A DNA stretch of 64,000 nucleotides, taken from Zingiber officinale. Lineage: Eukaryota; Streptophyta; Magnoliopsida; Zingiberales; Zingiberaceae. Location: positions 10,067,705 through 10,131,704 of the forward strand of contig NC_055987.1 in assembly GCF_018446385.1 (NCBI RefSeq), in the 5' to 3' direction. This document shows, piece after piece, positions 1 to 12,779 of the stretch. Position 1 is the stretch's first letter. Each line of letters opens with the position of its first letter. A program made the position numbers and the translations under genes. The notes beneath the pieces are model-generated. The model worked only from the letters and a program-made list of their open reading frames with translations. It was not told the origin of the DNA and did no database searches.

Positions 1-3000
1 ATGTATTTTCATAGAAAACTATTTTTCCATGATAAATTATACCCTAAATAATGTCTACAAAAGTTTTAATTTTTGGAATTTTGTAGAATTTTCTGGGGTT
101 TCGAAATTTGGTGAATTTCAGCAATTTCTAATCGATCGATCGATGGATCGATTGCGTGACGATCAGATCAATCAGCCGATCATGAAGACAGCATTTCGCA
201 GACAGCAAATCTCACCGAATCGATCGAAAGACCGAATCGTGAAGGTCGATCGGATGCAATCGATCGAACCAATCATCCAATTGATCTTACAAGGCCGGCG
301 GGATTTGAGCTCATGATCATTAAACCTAATTTAGTCTAGATAACCTTTCCAAACCCTAAAAAATACTGTGCATACAGAAAGGGTGTTTTCATGAAACAAG
401 GATGGATTAGGAAGGCTAAGTTGAAGTTTAGGTTGAGGTTTGTTTCAAATTTTGAATATTTGAACCTCAAAACTTCTAAAATTGGGTTTCCTAAAGTTTT
501 GGGATTCCATTGTTGGTGCAATGACAAAAGTTACCACCATGTCTTTAGGGGAGGGACTCTTTAAAGACATGAAAATTATTTTTCATGAACCTTGAAGGTG
601 GTCAACCTTCGAATATGCTCAAGGTTGAGCGTTTGAACTTTAATGGGGAGTGGATATCCTCATTGTTCAAGTGGCTTCAAGTGGATAATGCCTCAAGGAT
701 GGGCATTTGCCTACATTGGGGAGATGTTAAGGTTAATGAAGGGTATGAGGCCTTCATTATCGTGTTGGTCACAACGAGTGAAGTTGTGAACAACGATGAG
801 CAACTCTTGGGGAGAGTTTTCAACAATGGGGCATTTGTCAAGAGTGCCCAAAATTGAGGCACGGTTGATGTGTGCTCAAAGATGGTTTGATGTGCCAATA
901 GGGGAGAATGAAGGGAGTAAGTTAAGGGAGGTTAGGCTTTCATTACCTAGAGGGAGTTTGCCCTCTTAGGGGGAGAAATGAAGGCTTAACTTATGTATTC
1001 ATCACCTAGTGGCATGTTACGAGCTTTGTTGCCTGGTAACACGCCTTACACGCCTGACTAATTACATGTGATAGGTGTAAGTATAGTGGATAGCAACATC
1101 CCTCAAATTGGAGTTGTCACCCCAAAAAGGTTGGATCCCCTCACTGTACGAAGCTGGCTCTTGCACATTATTGTCGGCGAAGCACAATGCAAGGTTCACA
1201 ATGAATTGACGAAGAAGTATTCTTGCTCTGTTTCGAAGAGTGATCCAAGCAGGCTGATCTGTCTGGCTGCTGTGGAGGACGCCAATCTCGTGGCGTGTGA
1301 GACGCAGACTAGAAAGGAGAAACTGAGAGGAATCGTGTGTGAGTGAAGGTGTGTGAAAGACCCAGAAGCCAGAGCACTGGAAAAGTCTGAAGCTGGTTGG
1401 CTAGGCAGCCGGGCAAATCGGATGGGTAAGATCGTTGAAGACCAGGTCGGATCAAAGGATTGGAGAAAGAGGAAAACCAAGTCGAGACCGACATGACAAG
1501 ATCAGAAGAGGTGCGGGGATGGGGATATCGTCAGGAAGAGGTTGAGTGGGTCAAAGCGGCCGCGATTGGACACTCAGCTAGGCGCTAACCATGGCGTGGA
1601 CTGGGCTTGTTTTGCAAAACGAAGTCGGGTGGTCGTGGGGTGAAGCTCCGTCGATTGTGGATGATCCGATTCGATCTGAGGATCGCCAGGGAAGGATTTG
1701 GGAGTCGGCCGATGTACAATCATCGCAGCGAGCAACTCAATTCTAATCCCAATAGATCGTCGTCGTTGCACGACGAGATGCATCAGATTGTCAGTGCGGG
1801 ATCCCGATTGGCAATCGAGCACGGACGCGATTGCGGATCGGCAGATTAGCGTGTTTATATCAAAGTTGGCCCATCGGGAGATTCACGATTCATCGATTAG
1901 GCGCTAGCTATAGCGTTTCATTGGGCAATTTGGGTTGGAACATTTCACACGAGGCGATGCCTCCTCTGTGACTTTGCCTCAAGCTAGTTCTTGTTTTCTT
2001 GTGTTTTTGCTTATTCTTTACTACCCTTCTTCTTGCACCGAGAGTCTTAGAAAGCCCGCCTCGCAGCTACCGGGTGCTTGTTGCTTTCATAAAATGGCGG
2101 TGCGCAGCGGTGGATCCTCGATACTATCTCCGCTGGAGCTACAACAAAGAAACTCCTGTAGCTGCTGGGGCGTTGCTTCAGGTTTATGGCTGGCTTTCCG
2201 TTTATTACCTGAAGAAACAAGCAACACCGAGCACCAACACGCTGATTTGTTATTCACCCCTCTGGGCTACTTTTATTCTAACACCTGCCTCTTCCTAATG
2301 CAAAGAAAGCCTCAAACCGAACTGGTCCAAATATGAGTATTATGCACGGCGGTGAGAAATTAAATTATATTAATGTCTAATGGGACCAATATACATATGG
2401 TCCAACCAAGTCGATTTCCATGTGTATTTATTAGTGTATAAAAGTAATTTGAGGGCTCGATATTGAATTACTTTCTATAATTACATAATAAATCTTGTGT
2501 TTATGTGGTCCTCTGTACAAATTTACGGACCTCTAATTGCAAGTTGGCACATTGATGCTAATAAAAGGTTAATGAGTTAAAGGGTTTAAAAAGTGCTTCT
2601 AAAGTCAAAGACAGAGACCGGGAAATACGAGGAAAATTTGATTGACTAAGGCAGCTGGGCGGGACCAAGTCATGCACAATGGTTGTCGGTTTGTGTCAAG
2701 TTGATACTTCTTCATCTAGATGCATCCCTACCTATTTCATCTTTGTCTTATCTATAGACCAATGTGAGGCTAATAGAACCCCAAAAAAAAGATAGAAGAT
2801 GTTTTTTGTAAAGAACATCTATTAACATCCTATAATTCAATGGTAAAATTAAACTAGGACCATAAGAAAACTTCATATGACAAATCTTTGAAAGGAAAAA
2901 AAGGATAAATTTGTGGGACTTTGGTATTCTATTCTTATGCAAGACATGGTTAATTATTTACTTACCGACACAAACGTCCAAGAGATGAAGTGAAAGGTGA

Positions 3001-3483
3001 TCAAAATAATAGGAAAATGAGTTTGACTTTTGGGAGTAGCTTTTGTCGAGATTGACACATCAAAATAATTGCTGGACAAGACTTATTTTGATCCGTCTCT
3101 AACGTTGCGTCTAAATTAAGAATCGAACAAGACAAAGAGAAACAGAAAATAATTGGAGTTCATTTTGTCACTTCTTTCGACCACAAGTGGACAAAAGAGA
3201 TCGACGGGGTAAAAAGATAGAAAGAAAGAAAAGCAGTTAAGTGAATTGGAAATTGGAGGGATGTATTCATGTAGATTTGATTGACACGAGATATAAAGTA
3301 CAGTAGAACATGTATATATAGTTGATTGAAGTAGTCATAAGACCGGCGTATGTGATAGCTTGTTTGTGAGTGTTCTTAATTTCTTTTCTTAATGACGATC
3401 TTTTTGATCTTTTATTTAAGAACAAAATAAAATCTATATGATCCGATGATAAAAACGGAGAATCTTTATTAGCGGGAGGTCAA
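1..3483. other. AT-rich flank, no supported gene
   Basis: No open frame here shows a domain I recognise, and the frames on both strands are short and compete with each other. Bases 130-290 are rich in CGATCGAT words. A purine run at 967-977 (AGGGGGAGAAA) resembles the polypurine tract of a copia-type element, so 330-1060 may be a decayed retrotransposon tail, but I found no LTR to support that. From 2340 to 3480 the sequence is AT-rich spacer. A gene with very short exons cannot be excluded by eye. Confidence 0.4.
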
Positions 3484-4257
3484 TGATACATGAAGATCAA
3501 TGGTCAAGAAGGTCAACCCCAAGGTCGTGCCGAGCGGACAGAGGTCGTGTCGAGCAGAGTAGTGGGCCGACCGGACATCCGGCCAGGGGTTTCACGGACC
3601 GGACAAAAGACAGCCCGACCAGGGGTCGGGTTTCCAATACTCAGGTAAAAGAGTTTATGGGCCGGGCGGACAGGCCGCTCGGCCGAGCCGCAGGACAATA
3701 AGGCGTAATTCCATCCGAGCACATGAGCAGAGCTTCCCCGCCCGGGCCGAGGTATGCGCATTCCCCGAGGCCATGAACGCTAAGCGGCTGATCCGCTCGG
3801 CCCGGAAACAGGTAAGAGCGCTAGGAGACAAAAAGGACAACTGGTAACTTCATCCTCGAGACACCTGCCGCCGACAAACAGCATGGTCGGCGGCCGGAAC
3901 GACAGTATCAGACGGTGAAGTTTCACCGCTACATCCGGATACGCCGACGATCAAGTGAATGACGTCATGCTTTTCCGACATAACCCCACTGAGCAGACGT
4001 CGTGAAGGCACGCATCGAGTCACTGGCCTCCCGTGGGTCCTCTATATGGCGACCCCTGCATCAACACGAGGTATACCATTTCCTCATCACATAGCCACAA
4101 AGAGCGCCGCTTTACCTTTTCTTCACCCGACTCGAAAGGCCGGAGGGTCGCCGCCGAAAACCCCTCCGCGCTTCTTTTCAGGTTCACGATCCATATCACT
4201 CACCGAGATGCCGGAGAGTGCCACGTCTCGTTGTCCGTTGACTCATTTGACAGATCA
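3484..4257 (+). repeat. Element A 5' LTR
   Basis: It matches 8258-9007 over its whole length. Shared stretches include the region around the AATTCCATCCGAGCACATGA motif (about 3709-3728) and the terminal part with GCCACGTC. A weak TATA-like CTATATGG lies at 4042-4049. The end is set by the GATCA that precedes the primer site. Confidence 0.8.
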
Positions 4258-4282
4258 AATTCACAGCACCGATGTGGGAACG
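4258..4282 (+). other. Element A primer-binding site (degenerate)
   Basis: The sequence after the LTR begins AATTC and continues to a GTGGGAA motif, resembling the AATTTGGCGCCG...GTGGGAA site of element B but with several changes. The cognate tRNA was not assigned. Confidence 0.5.
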
Positions 4283-4689
4283 CCTCCCAATCCGGCAGAG
4301 ACGATGGAAGAAGCTTTGACGCCAACTCATTACGACACTCTCCCGAAGAACTACACGCCGCCATCCAAGCGCGGCACCAAGATAGTTGAGCAACAACAAT
4401 GCTCAAGCCGATCGGATAAATAAGCAATGTGCAACGCTTTGATGAAGCGCATCGAGCGACACCGCATTTACCGCCGAGCAGCCAATACGCCGTAACAAAG
4501 GTCAGACCACACCGTGGGAAGCCCACCCGCCCCGACACTGCTCCACTCCGCTTATTCCAAACGCCTTGAAAGTCGCTAAGCCAACCTCGACCGGCTCGCT
4601 CACGAGGCGCCCGCGACGCAAGGAAGGGCAAGGCACCACCGACAGACGCGCCCGAGCGTCAATAGACACCTCCGAGGTCATCTCGCGCG

Positions 4690-5200
4690 ATCTGACCGCA
4701 ACTATAAACCCCGGTTTCAAGACCGAAGCGCGACGTTAAACTCTGAGTTTTGACCCCGCAACTATAAACCCCGCCAGTGACCGCCGAAAGCCAAGCAACA
4801 CGTTAAATTAGAGTCCGACCGCGACTCATAAAACCCCTCGCCAAGACCACGAAATACGACGTTAAACTCGAGTCGGACGCGACTATAAACCCCTATTGAA
4901 GACCGCTGTTGACGTTTAAACTCTAGCCGGACCGGCGATTATAAACCTCTCGTTCAAGACCGCTGAACGCGACGTTAAACTTCTAGAGCCATCCGTGACT
5001 GCAAATTGATTAAGACCGCCGAGCGCGACGTTAAACGCATGAGTCGGACCGCTGGATTTATAAAACCTCTTGGCATAAGACCGCCGAAAGCAAGGACAAG
5101 TAAATCCTAGTTTGATCAAGATTATAATAACCTCGCGAAAGACCGCCGAAGGCGACGCAACTTGAGCCGGACCGACGATTACAAACCTCCACCCAAGTGA
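4690..5200 (+). repeat. Element A tandem array (about 62-bp unit)
   Basis: About eight degenerate copies of a unit containing GAGTCGGACCG, ACTATAAACC, AAGACCGCCGA and CGACGTTAAAC, in that order. The reverse complement of this unit is the unit of the 13240-13690 array in element C. C lies in the opposite orientation, so in element sense the two arrays agree. Copies differ by substitutions and small deletions. Confidence 0.75.
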
Positions 5201-5545
5201 CTACTAAATACCATCGAAAAATATCGTATGGAAGAAGTAATATTAGCGAGACGGAATTTTTTTATTAACGATCGCATATAAATAATAATACTTTAAGTAA
5301 GTTGAAAAGTCAAATTAAAGCGATAATTGTAACTCGCAGAACGGGCGTAGCATACAGACACACCTCAAAATATAGAAACAAAAGACAAAAGTTTAAACGC
5401 CTCACTCCAAAGCTTCAAAAGGGGCTCGGACGTCTCTAGTAAACCGCAGCCCTTGAGGGTGGGAGGTCGTCCTAAGTCGTCTCTTTAGCCTTCAGATAAC
5501 TGTCGCCCGATGACTTCTCAAAGGCGAACCAGCCGATCGCTAAAT

Positions 5546-7793
5546 TTACTGACCATTCGAAGCGAGATAGTTTTGTTTCATCACTTCAAAGCGCCTATTC
5601 AATCGGCCTTGATATTCCTTTAGTGTCGCCGGGAGGCCACCAAGAGCGCCTGGAGATCTTTCTGTCCCTTGAAGTTTGTCGGAGTCGATCGGCCCCGCCG
5701 CCAGAGAAGGTGATCGGCCGTGTCCTCGACATCGCTCCAACGGGCCGGGTCATATATCTCTTTGCCTCTAAATTGAAGATCGTCCATTTTTTCTATTGGT
5801 CGCCAGCCCATCTCCTGGTCGTGGTGGACTCCGGGACTGGGCTCAGGCCGCCTACCCCGGTCTCCGGCTTTGAGGATTCTGTGTCGCTCGCCAGTAATTC
5901 CTCCGATTTGTTCAGCCCTACCAAGCTGCGGGCATGTGAGGGGCCCTGTCGGCGCCTCCCAAATTCCAGCTTTTAATTCTTCCTCCGAAGGTACCAAAGG
6001 CTGTCGACCGCCATGTTCCCACCCAATTTTCGCACGAGGAAACAATATCACGACCGTCAACAGGACGATGGTAATGTAGAACACAATTCCGATCATTAGT
6101 CGCAAGTGGTTATCGCCGAGCCGACCGGAGTCACAGCAATGATACCGATCCTCCCACATCCCGCGAGTGGTCCGCTTGACAGTAACTGACGCTCGGGGCG
6201 ATCGCCGGGTCACCGCCAGCAGAACAAGCTCGCTGGGAGGTAGGACGACCCAACCACCGACCCGCCTACTCCTGGGATCAGATTGAGCCGAGGTTGCGCC
6301 AGCCTCGGATGATTCACGGAGGCGGATATTATACCCGAACGCCTAAGTCAAGAGGAGCTCGGGCCGGAATCGATAGCGGCACGCTACGGTTACAATCGCG
6401 TATCAACTGAAGGAGTTCATCTCAAGAATGGCCTCGATCGAGCAGGGCCGGTGATTGCTTTTACTACCACACCGGCTCCAAGGTATGTAATCGATCGCGT
6501 GGAGATCCGCCCCGGCCGCCGCTTTGTGTATTATCAATGGGAGAGTCCTCAGTCGAAAGTGCCCCGCTTCTTCCGGCGCCGGTTGTCCGCGACTAGGAGC
6601 ATTATCACCGATCGGCAACATAGGATCCGAACGTCGATCAAATCATAGGGAGAAGCTTCTTCACTTTCACCGTGTGAGCCAATTGCTCAATACCTAGATC
6701 GGCCATCCTCTTCGCCGCCCACCTTGGCAATTTTCAACTTCAGGCCGACGAAGAACCTTGCACCCACATAATGTCGTACCGTATAAAAGAAGAATAAATC
6801 AGCGGTACCAAAAGGAAGGGGGACAAGGAACAACATCTACACGCCTCGGAAGTCAGTTCGATCGCCCAAATTAAATATATATAGCACCCTCGCGGAGCAA
6901 ATTTTGTCGATGTTAAATCTTGTTCGACCAAAGCAGATTGGTCATGGAAGTAATCCGGGCCGGTTTTATATTTACCGAGGTCCGCTGCCTTGGGAGTAGT
7001 GGTCTGCTATTTAGTGCGGAAGGACGACCGCTTCGAGAAGACAAAGATAGAAATAGTTTTCCTTCCATTGTTTGTCTGAGGCTCAAAATTGGTCAAAGTC
7101 CAGAATCGACCACATTGAAAAGAAAAGTACCCCTACCTGACTGCTTGGGATAGTAGAAGTAGTGGAAAGTTTTAGGGACTAAGGGATGTCGTAGCTAAAG
7201 AGGACAACCACCCCGTGATAGCAACCTAAAGGAATTAGGACGCAGTCACGTAGCCGAGATTTGAAATAGTCCACACCTCAAGGATGAATGGATGAATGGG
7301 AAAGCCAGACTACCACGAACTAATCTCAAAAAGCAAAACAAAGGTCGGCCTGAGGGTCACAAATACCCGAGGGTGTGGCTATTATCAGCTCATGGTCGAT
7401 GGAAGTTCAAAGGGTGCGGTGAAGCTCAAATAGATCCCCGCTTACTCCAACTGCCTTTATGGTGGTATACCAGAGGTTGTATGAGTTTAATGGACGAGAA
7501 GAACTGTCGCTCATTATCAAAGACAAGAAACGACATGAGGAAATCAAGTTCGACGTAGCGTAATGTCGGAACAAAGGTCCAAACTTAGCACGAAACAAGG
7601 AGAAGTGCGATAAAGGAACTAAAAGGAAAGGGCTAAAGGGCCTACAAAGATAGGACCAAGGAGGTGGTGGTGGATCACCGTAGCAAAGCAACGAGTCACG
7701 AGTTACCGATTTAGAAGAAGCGTAGCCGAACGCGCACGCTGGCATCGGAAGCGCCAAGAGGGAGATATGCTTATAAACATCGGGCTCGATCAA
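5546..7793 (-). pseudogene. Element A antisense gene remnant (PF04195-like start)
   Basis: On the minus strand, upstream of the 3' LTR, an open frame at 7407-7793 contains LWYTTIKAVGVSGDLFELHR and, past one in-frame stop, DHELIIA. These align with the start of the antisense gene in element B (LWYTNMETRF ... DHEIILA). Further along the same strand, 5620-6213 is open for 197 codons with a hydrophobic segment (IGIVFYITIVLLTVVILF) and no recognised domain. A gag-like gene placed antisense near the 3' LTR is typical of some Tat-lineage elements. This copy has stops and frame changes and cannot encode one protein. Function is unknown. Confidence 0.5.
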
Positions 7794-8257
7794 CGTGAAG
7801 CTGCTTCAATCCCGCCATGGGATCCAAGGAGGGACTAACCACACCAAAAGCTAAAAGGTCAAGATCGCCGCACCGACGCTCGAAAGTGAATAAAGTGATT
7901 TACCGCGCGACTCACGTGGCAATTTCGTCATGTGTCAGGATTAATGAGCACCATCATGCGAGCGTACGCGTTTCAAAGACAATGATGGTGATTACACAAA
8001 GGCGAGGAGTTTTCTAGGACACCGCCGTAACCAATGTCGGAGGCGGGACAACGGGCAGCAAATCAAACTATCTGGCACACCGGGACACGCTGAAAGTGGC
8101 GCATTTACTGCATAGTCTCATGGCCGACACCAATCTCGTGGATGAGCGCGTACACGCCACCCGCACGCAGTCACGAACACTCCACCCTCCCACTAGACTC
8201 GAGTGCAGGTACGGATCTGCGGTGGCAGACCCGGAGACCTCGCCGGGCGGAGGTCAA

Positions 8258-9007
8258 TGACACGGGAGGTCATCGTCAAGAAGGTCAACCCAAGGTCGCG
8301 CTGAGCGTGATGAGGTCGCGCCAGCGGAGTAGCGTAATGACTCTATATCCGCCGACTCGGCATCCCGGCCAGGGGTTTCCGACAAAGACGAAGACAACAC
8401 CGTGGGCTCAAGCTCATGCTCGTAAGAGTCTACGGGTCATGGATGTGCCGCTTCTTTATTTCCAGACAATAAGGCAATTCCATCCGAGCACATGAGCAGG
8501 CTTCCCGCCTGGCCGAGGTATGCGATTCTCGAGGCCATGAACAGCCGAAGTACCGGTCCGGCCGGCCTGTGAATGTAAGAGCGCTAGAGACAACTGTAAC
8601 TTTATCCGAGACACCGTCAACATAAACAATATGGTCGGCGTCGAACGGACATCGCACGGTGGAGTTTCCACCGTCACATCCGGATATGATTTGATTTATT
8701 GCGGAACGGGCGCGACGCTTAATACAACCCTATCGAGGTATGTTTGGGAAAGCGTGCGAGAAATGAAGCGTTTCCCGGTCCTATAGGACCCTGTACTTCG
8801 ACTTGATGTATTTCTATTTCAAGTTTTGCTGCAGAAGGCTGGCTTTACTCTTCTTCTTCTTCTTCACCGTTCGTCGGAAAGCCTGAGGGTCATCACCTCC
8901 CTCCCTCGGCTTATTTGCAGGTTCGTTAGATATCCATATCACCAATTGGAGACAATGGAGAGTACCACGTCCCCACTGTCCGTCGACTCAGCACTCGGAC
9001 AGGATCA
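8258..9007 (+). repeat. Element A 3' LTR
   Basis: Direct-repeat partner of 3484-4257. It is preceded by a purine-rich GGGCGGAGG run that could serve as a polypurine tract, and ends GGACAGGATCA at 9007. Unlike its partner it carries a pyrimidine run (CTTCTTCTTCTTCTTC) near 8850. Confidence 0.78.
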
Positions 9008-9774
9008 CTACCCATTCAATTCATATAGTTAACAAGATATTTCTTCATCTCCTAGACTCCTACATTGCCTATCAATTCACATGTATGTAATCTTCGTAAT
9101 CCTCTGGATCTTGTCGGGCAAAGCAAAGACACATCTTGAAGTTTTGGTCCTTTTGCTTTGCCTAATGATTGCACAGAAACTTCTTGTTCCATTAATCAAT
9201 AATGCTTGAGAAGGATAAGAGAAGAAGACGGCTTAAGAGGTAACTACTCGTTCACTGTACCCATACTGTTGGACATGTGAAGATTATTATTGGATTGCAG
9301 GTTTTGATCAATCTGCATCGACTGGAGGCCAATTAGGCGATGATTTAATTCACATGTCCTTTCCAAGGGTGACTCACTGCAACAGTGTGTCTGCATGGAA
9401 AGGGAAAGGGAAAGGGAAAGGGAAAGTTGTAACCTAATCGTAATATCTTTGAGCATGCAAGTTGGACGGGGACGCCTGAACTGCCTGTCATTTAATTCAC
9501 GTTGGCGGATTCAACGGTGGCTGTCTTACGAAGTGGAGTTGTGAATTTAACTGTAAATCAGGAGTCAGGAAGAGCGAGTACCATGAAACGTGCTCCAGGG
9601 ACCAGAGTTGGTTGTCGTCCCAACCACATGGCAAACATTCCAAGTGTGCATACGGAAAATCTTTATAACAAGGAATCATTTATTCATGCCAACTAACCTT
9701 CATGGAAACTTTCATCACCGCCACTAAATCATTGAGATCTACACAAAGCAATTTAAACATGAGAAGATTCTTTG
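9008..9774. other. Spacer between elements A and B
   Basis: No gene is supported. The one notable item is a GGGAAA repeat at 9402-9422. The open frames here are short and lack recognisable domains. Confidence 0.5.
9402..9422 (+). repeat. (GGGAAA)n microsatellite, G-quadruplex motif
   Basis: Four runs of GGG separated by AAA, the canonical spacing for an intramolecular G-quadruplex on the plus strand. Whether it folds in vivo cannot be read from sequence. Confidence 0.7.
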
Positions 9775-9779
9775 ATGCA

Positions 9780-10496
9780 TGATACGGGGATAAGGGACTC
9801 ACCTCATGGAGGGATAAAGTCACGGTAGAAGTCAAAGTCAAGACGTGATCAATTCTCCTACATCATCGGCCGATCGGGTAACCCACTTGTTCGACCGGAA
9901 TAAAAAATATCTGATCTAATATTATCATAGCTCGGCCATGTACCGAACTTCTGACACTCAGAGAATTATGTGTCGATGAGACATACGCCGAGTGGTCAGC
10001 CGCTCGGACTTCCATCAAACATTGGAACAAACAAAGCGGGGTCGCGACTAAGTAAATACATTCAGACACAGCTCCACTCAGCACAATAGCGGAGCTCGAA
10101 CAGTGGAAGGTTGGCCGAGCGACCATCCCGCTCGGCCCGAGAACGATAACGTCCGGACAGCTGAAGGTTGGCCGAACGCTCACCCGCTCGGACCAGTAAT
10201 GGACAAAAGGAGGGTCTAGCGATATCCTTCTGGGAGCCCGTGCCTCCGACAGACGACATAGTTGGTGGCATGATCATGCAGAGGATCGTACGATGGAAAC
10301 TTTCACTGTCATGCCAGAGATATGCCCAGGTCGTTAAGATATGGGGTCAAGGACACTTTCCTGACATGTCTTTTCAGGGAAAGCTTTGAGAAACGTGCAT
10401 ACCTCGAGAAATGTGCATGCGAGCTCCCAAGCCCTATATAAAGAGGTCCAAGCTTCATCGGAGGTATGAGAGATTACTGTTACTACTATTACTCTG
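9780..10496 (+). repeat. Element B 5' LTR, first part
   Basis: It starts TGATACGGGG and matches 24828-25215 and 31253-31495 (3' LTR). It is cut at 10496 by element C, and the same LTR resumes at 16116 after the duplicated CTCTG. Confidence 0.85.
10435..10443 (+). promoter_or_regulatory. TATA box of element B 5' LTR
   Basis: TATATAAAG, conserved in the 3' LTR at 31443-31451, with a similar downstream context (TTCATCGGAGGTATG). Transcription would start about 30 bp downstream, which marks the R region. Insertion of C begins about 55 bp past this box and would disrupt the 5' LTR transcript. Confidence 0.65.
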
Positions 10497-11895
10497 TGAT
10501 CCTGTCGAGAAGCTGAGAAAACGAACCTGCCGGAATGACGTGTCTAGAATGTTGACCGCATCTCCATGACCCGGATGGTGAGCTGTCTCCTGTGTTGACC
10601 AAGTCATCCGGAATCCTCTGGTCAACAACACCTGTAGCCATCAACCGGGTCGCCCCGGTCTCTGGTACCCCGATGCTCGAGGTGGATCCCAATAATGCAT
10701 AAGCAGTTGAATAAATGAATAGTAGAATAATGACGTAAATGAGATATGAATACAGGGACGTACCCTGACCCTGGGGGGTGCCCTCGGATGGATGGGTGAA
10801 TTGATCACGGTGCTGATCGGGTCATCGTGGCCCTGACGAGGAGATAAAGGTCCACCAGATGAGTAGTTGGCTCTGGCGACTCGAGCTCGAACGCGGTATG
10901 GATCCGCAAGACGACGCGCGATCCAACTGAGCACTCGGACGGCGGCCGAAATACAACAGTGGCATGAAGGCTGGACACTCTATTGGCTCACAGGCCAAAA
11001 TACAATAGCGGCTCAAAGGCCGGACACCATATCGGCTCGCAGGCCGGAATAGATAAATAGTATGATACCTGAGCACTCGAACGGCGGCTGTCCGGAGGAT
11101 GACGGTGGTTGTCGCCGGGGGGCGACACTCACCGGAGGTAGTGCTGGTGGCCGCTGGAAATAGTAGCCGCCTAAGGCAGTGGCGACAGTAATCATCGGAG
11201 GCGGCGAAGCTGGACGCCTGAAGAGGCGGCGGCGCTGGACACCAAAAGAGGAGGGGGCGCTAGACGCCAGGAGAGTCTGTGGTGGTCGCTATACACAACG
11301 GCAGTGGCCGCCGGACTCGGCGGCGGCAAAGGCCGCTGGATATTGCGGCTGTGACCGCGAAAGGAGGCAGCGGTGGCTGTCGGCGGCAGTACCCACAACC
11401 GCTGGGGGCGGCGGTGGCGGCAGGAGGTACCGACAACCGCTAGAAACGGTGGCAACAATGTTTGAGGCGGAGGCGTAGCTGTTGGACGTCGTCTCTGGCG
11501 GAGGAGGTTATGTGAAGAGAAGGAGACTGAAGGAGGGAGAGGGAGGTGGCAGCCTCCTCCCCTTAACGATGGCGCGACCATCGGCGGCGAGGAGCTCGCC
11601 GGAAGGTGTTCTCTCCCGGGCGGCGACTGCAGCTCCCCACGGAGCAGAGCGTGGAGTGAGTGAGAGAGAGATAGAGGGAGGGGTGGCTTGTCGGTGAGGA
11701 AGGAGAAGGCGGCGTCGGCGGCGACGGCGTGGAGGAGGGGTGCTGGTATTGGCTTTCGTGCTATCCTAGCGGCGGAAAAACCCCCCTCTCGAACACAAAC
11801 CTCCTCCTCCATCCTTAATGCCCTAACAGTCAAAGGACAAAAATGCCCCCTCCCCTCTCCTTAATTCCTCTCATGCCCTTAACATCTTCGCATCA
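10497..11895 (-). repeat. Element C 3' LTR
   Basis: On the plus strand it reads TGATCCTGTCGAG ... CATCTTCGCATCA. It is GC-rich, with CGG/CCG triplet runs around 11190-11480 and long open frames on both strands. It carries an extra tandem piece near 10950-11060 that accounts for the 55-bp length difference from the other LTR. Confidence 0.88.
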
Positions 11896-11935
11896 CAAGC
11901 CTTCCCTTTAAGTCTAGTCGAAGGAGGCGAAGTCT
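11896..11935 (-). other. Element C polypurine tract
   Basis: The minus strand next to the 3' LTR reads CGACTAGACTTAAAGGGAAG. The same words precede the 3' LTRs of B (24797-24827) and D (30490-30514). Confidence 0.65.
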
Positions 11936-12029
11936 GACTGACTAGACCAAGCCCAAAACAGAATCGATACCGAACGCGAAATCAGAATCACATAATCGCT
12001 ACACGTCGACCGAGTAGCCATGGTGATAC

Positions 12030-12700
12030 CGAGCAAGTAACTCAAGTAGTATCGAGCGAGCGACGAGTAATAGTGTGCTCCGGGCAACGGAGATAATGTT
12101 GATCAGGTAGAAAGACGGGCGATCGAGCCGGACGTGCGATCGAGAATATACTGATCAGGCAATCGAAAAAATGTGAACCCGAGTAATCGAGAGAGTATCG
12201 CACAAGAGACGGTAGCGATGCCGAGCGAACTACGAGAAGTAGTACCACATCAATAACCGAACAAATGCTGGGCGGGCGGCCAAACGGCAAGTGAGCGACG
12301 AGTAGAATGATCGTAGATCGAGCGATACGTGAGATGCCGAGTAGACCGAGCGGACGAGCGATGCCGAGCGTGCGACCGCGAAGATGCTGGCCGGACGATC
12401 GGAATGTCGATCAGGTAGATAGGCGCCGAGCGAACGATGCCGAGTGCACGACCGCGAAGATGCCGACCAAGTACTCAGAAGAATGGAAATCGAGCATCGC
12501 AAAATGTCGGGCGGATGACTACAAAATGTGACCGGGCGTCCTAAAGAGCGTCGATCATGCGACCTAGTTCAAGCGTGTGGCCGAACAGACGGTCAAGCGA
12601 TACCGGTCGGACGGCTATGAGAGCGCTGACCAAGCAGCACCAAGAATAGTCAACGAGTAATCGTAAAATGCTTGCTTGACAATCGAGTAAAGCTAAGTGG
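12030..12700. repeat. Element C tandem array 1
   Basis: Degenerate copies of a roughly 30-bp theme built on GATGCCGAGCG and GACCGCGAAGATG. Periodicity is loose. No protein-coding signal is visible. Confidence 0.5.
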
Positions 12701-12779
12701 TCGATGTCGAACGGACGCATCGTGCATGAATCGAACTGGAGTATAGCCCGTGAATCGAAGGCGCACGAAAGTGAAAGTA

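Larger units (their letters stand above)
3484..9007 (+). mobile_element. Element A: non-autonomous Tat-like LTR retrotransposon
   Basis: Two related direct repeats of 774 and 750 bp (3484-4257 and 8258-9007) bound a 4.0-kb interior. Both begin TGAYAC and end with a GATCA motif, as in elements B, C and D. A degenerate primer site follows the left LTR at once. The interior holds no gag, protease, reverse transcriptase or integrase. It contains a tandem array (about 4690-5200) and remnants of an antisense gene (minus, between about 5546 and 7793). No target-site duplication was found (left flank GTCAA, right flank CTACC), so the two ends may derive from different insertions. The LTRs differ by many small indels, which points to an old or error-rich copy. 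Confidence 0.8.

Noticed and set aside
1574-2336. Frames of 60-133 codons around 1574-2336
   Set aside because: No domain, no consistent frame, and opposite-strand overlap. Cysteine- and serine-rich text at 1935-2336 is not a recognisable family.
11192-11833. 213-codon minus-strand frame, partly repeated at 15716-16048, and 99-codon frames at 11179-11478 and 15400-15699
   Set aside because: They lie inside the LTRs of element C in GC-rich triplet-repeat DNA, are open on both strands at once, and give low-complexity Pro/Arg/Gly text. High GC lowers stop frequency.
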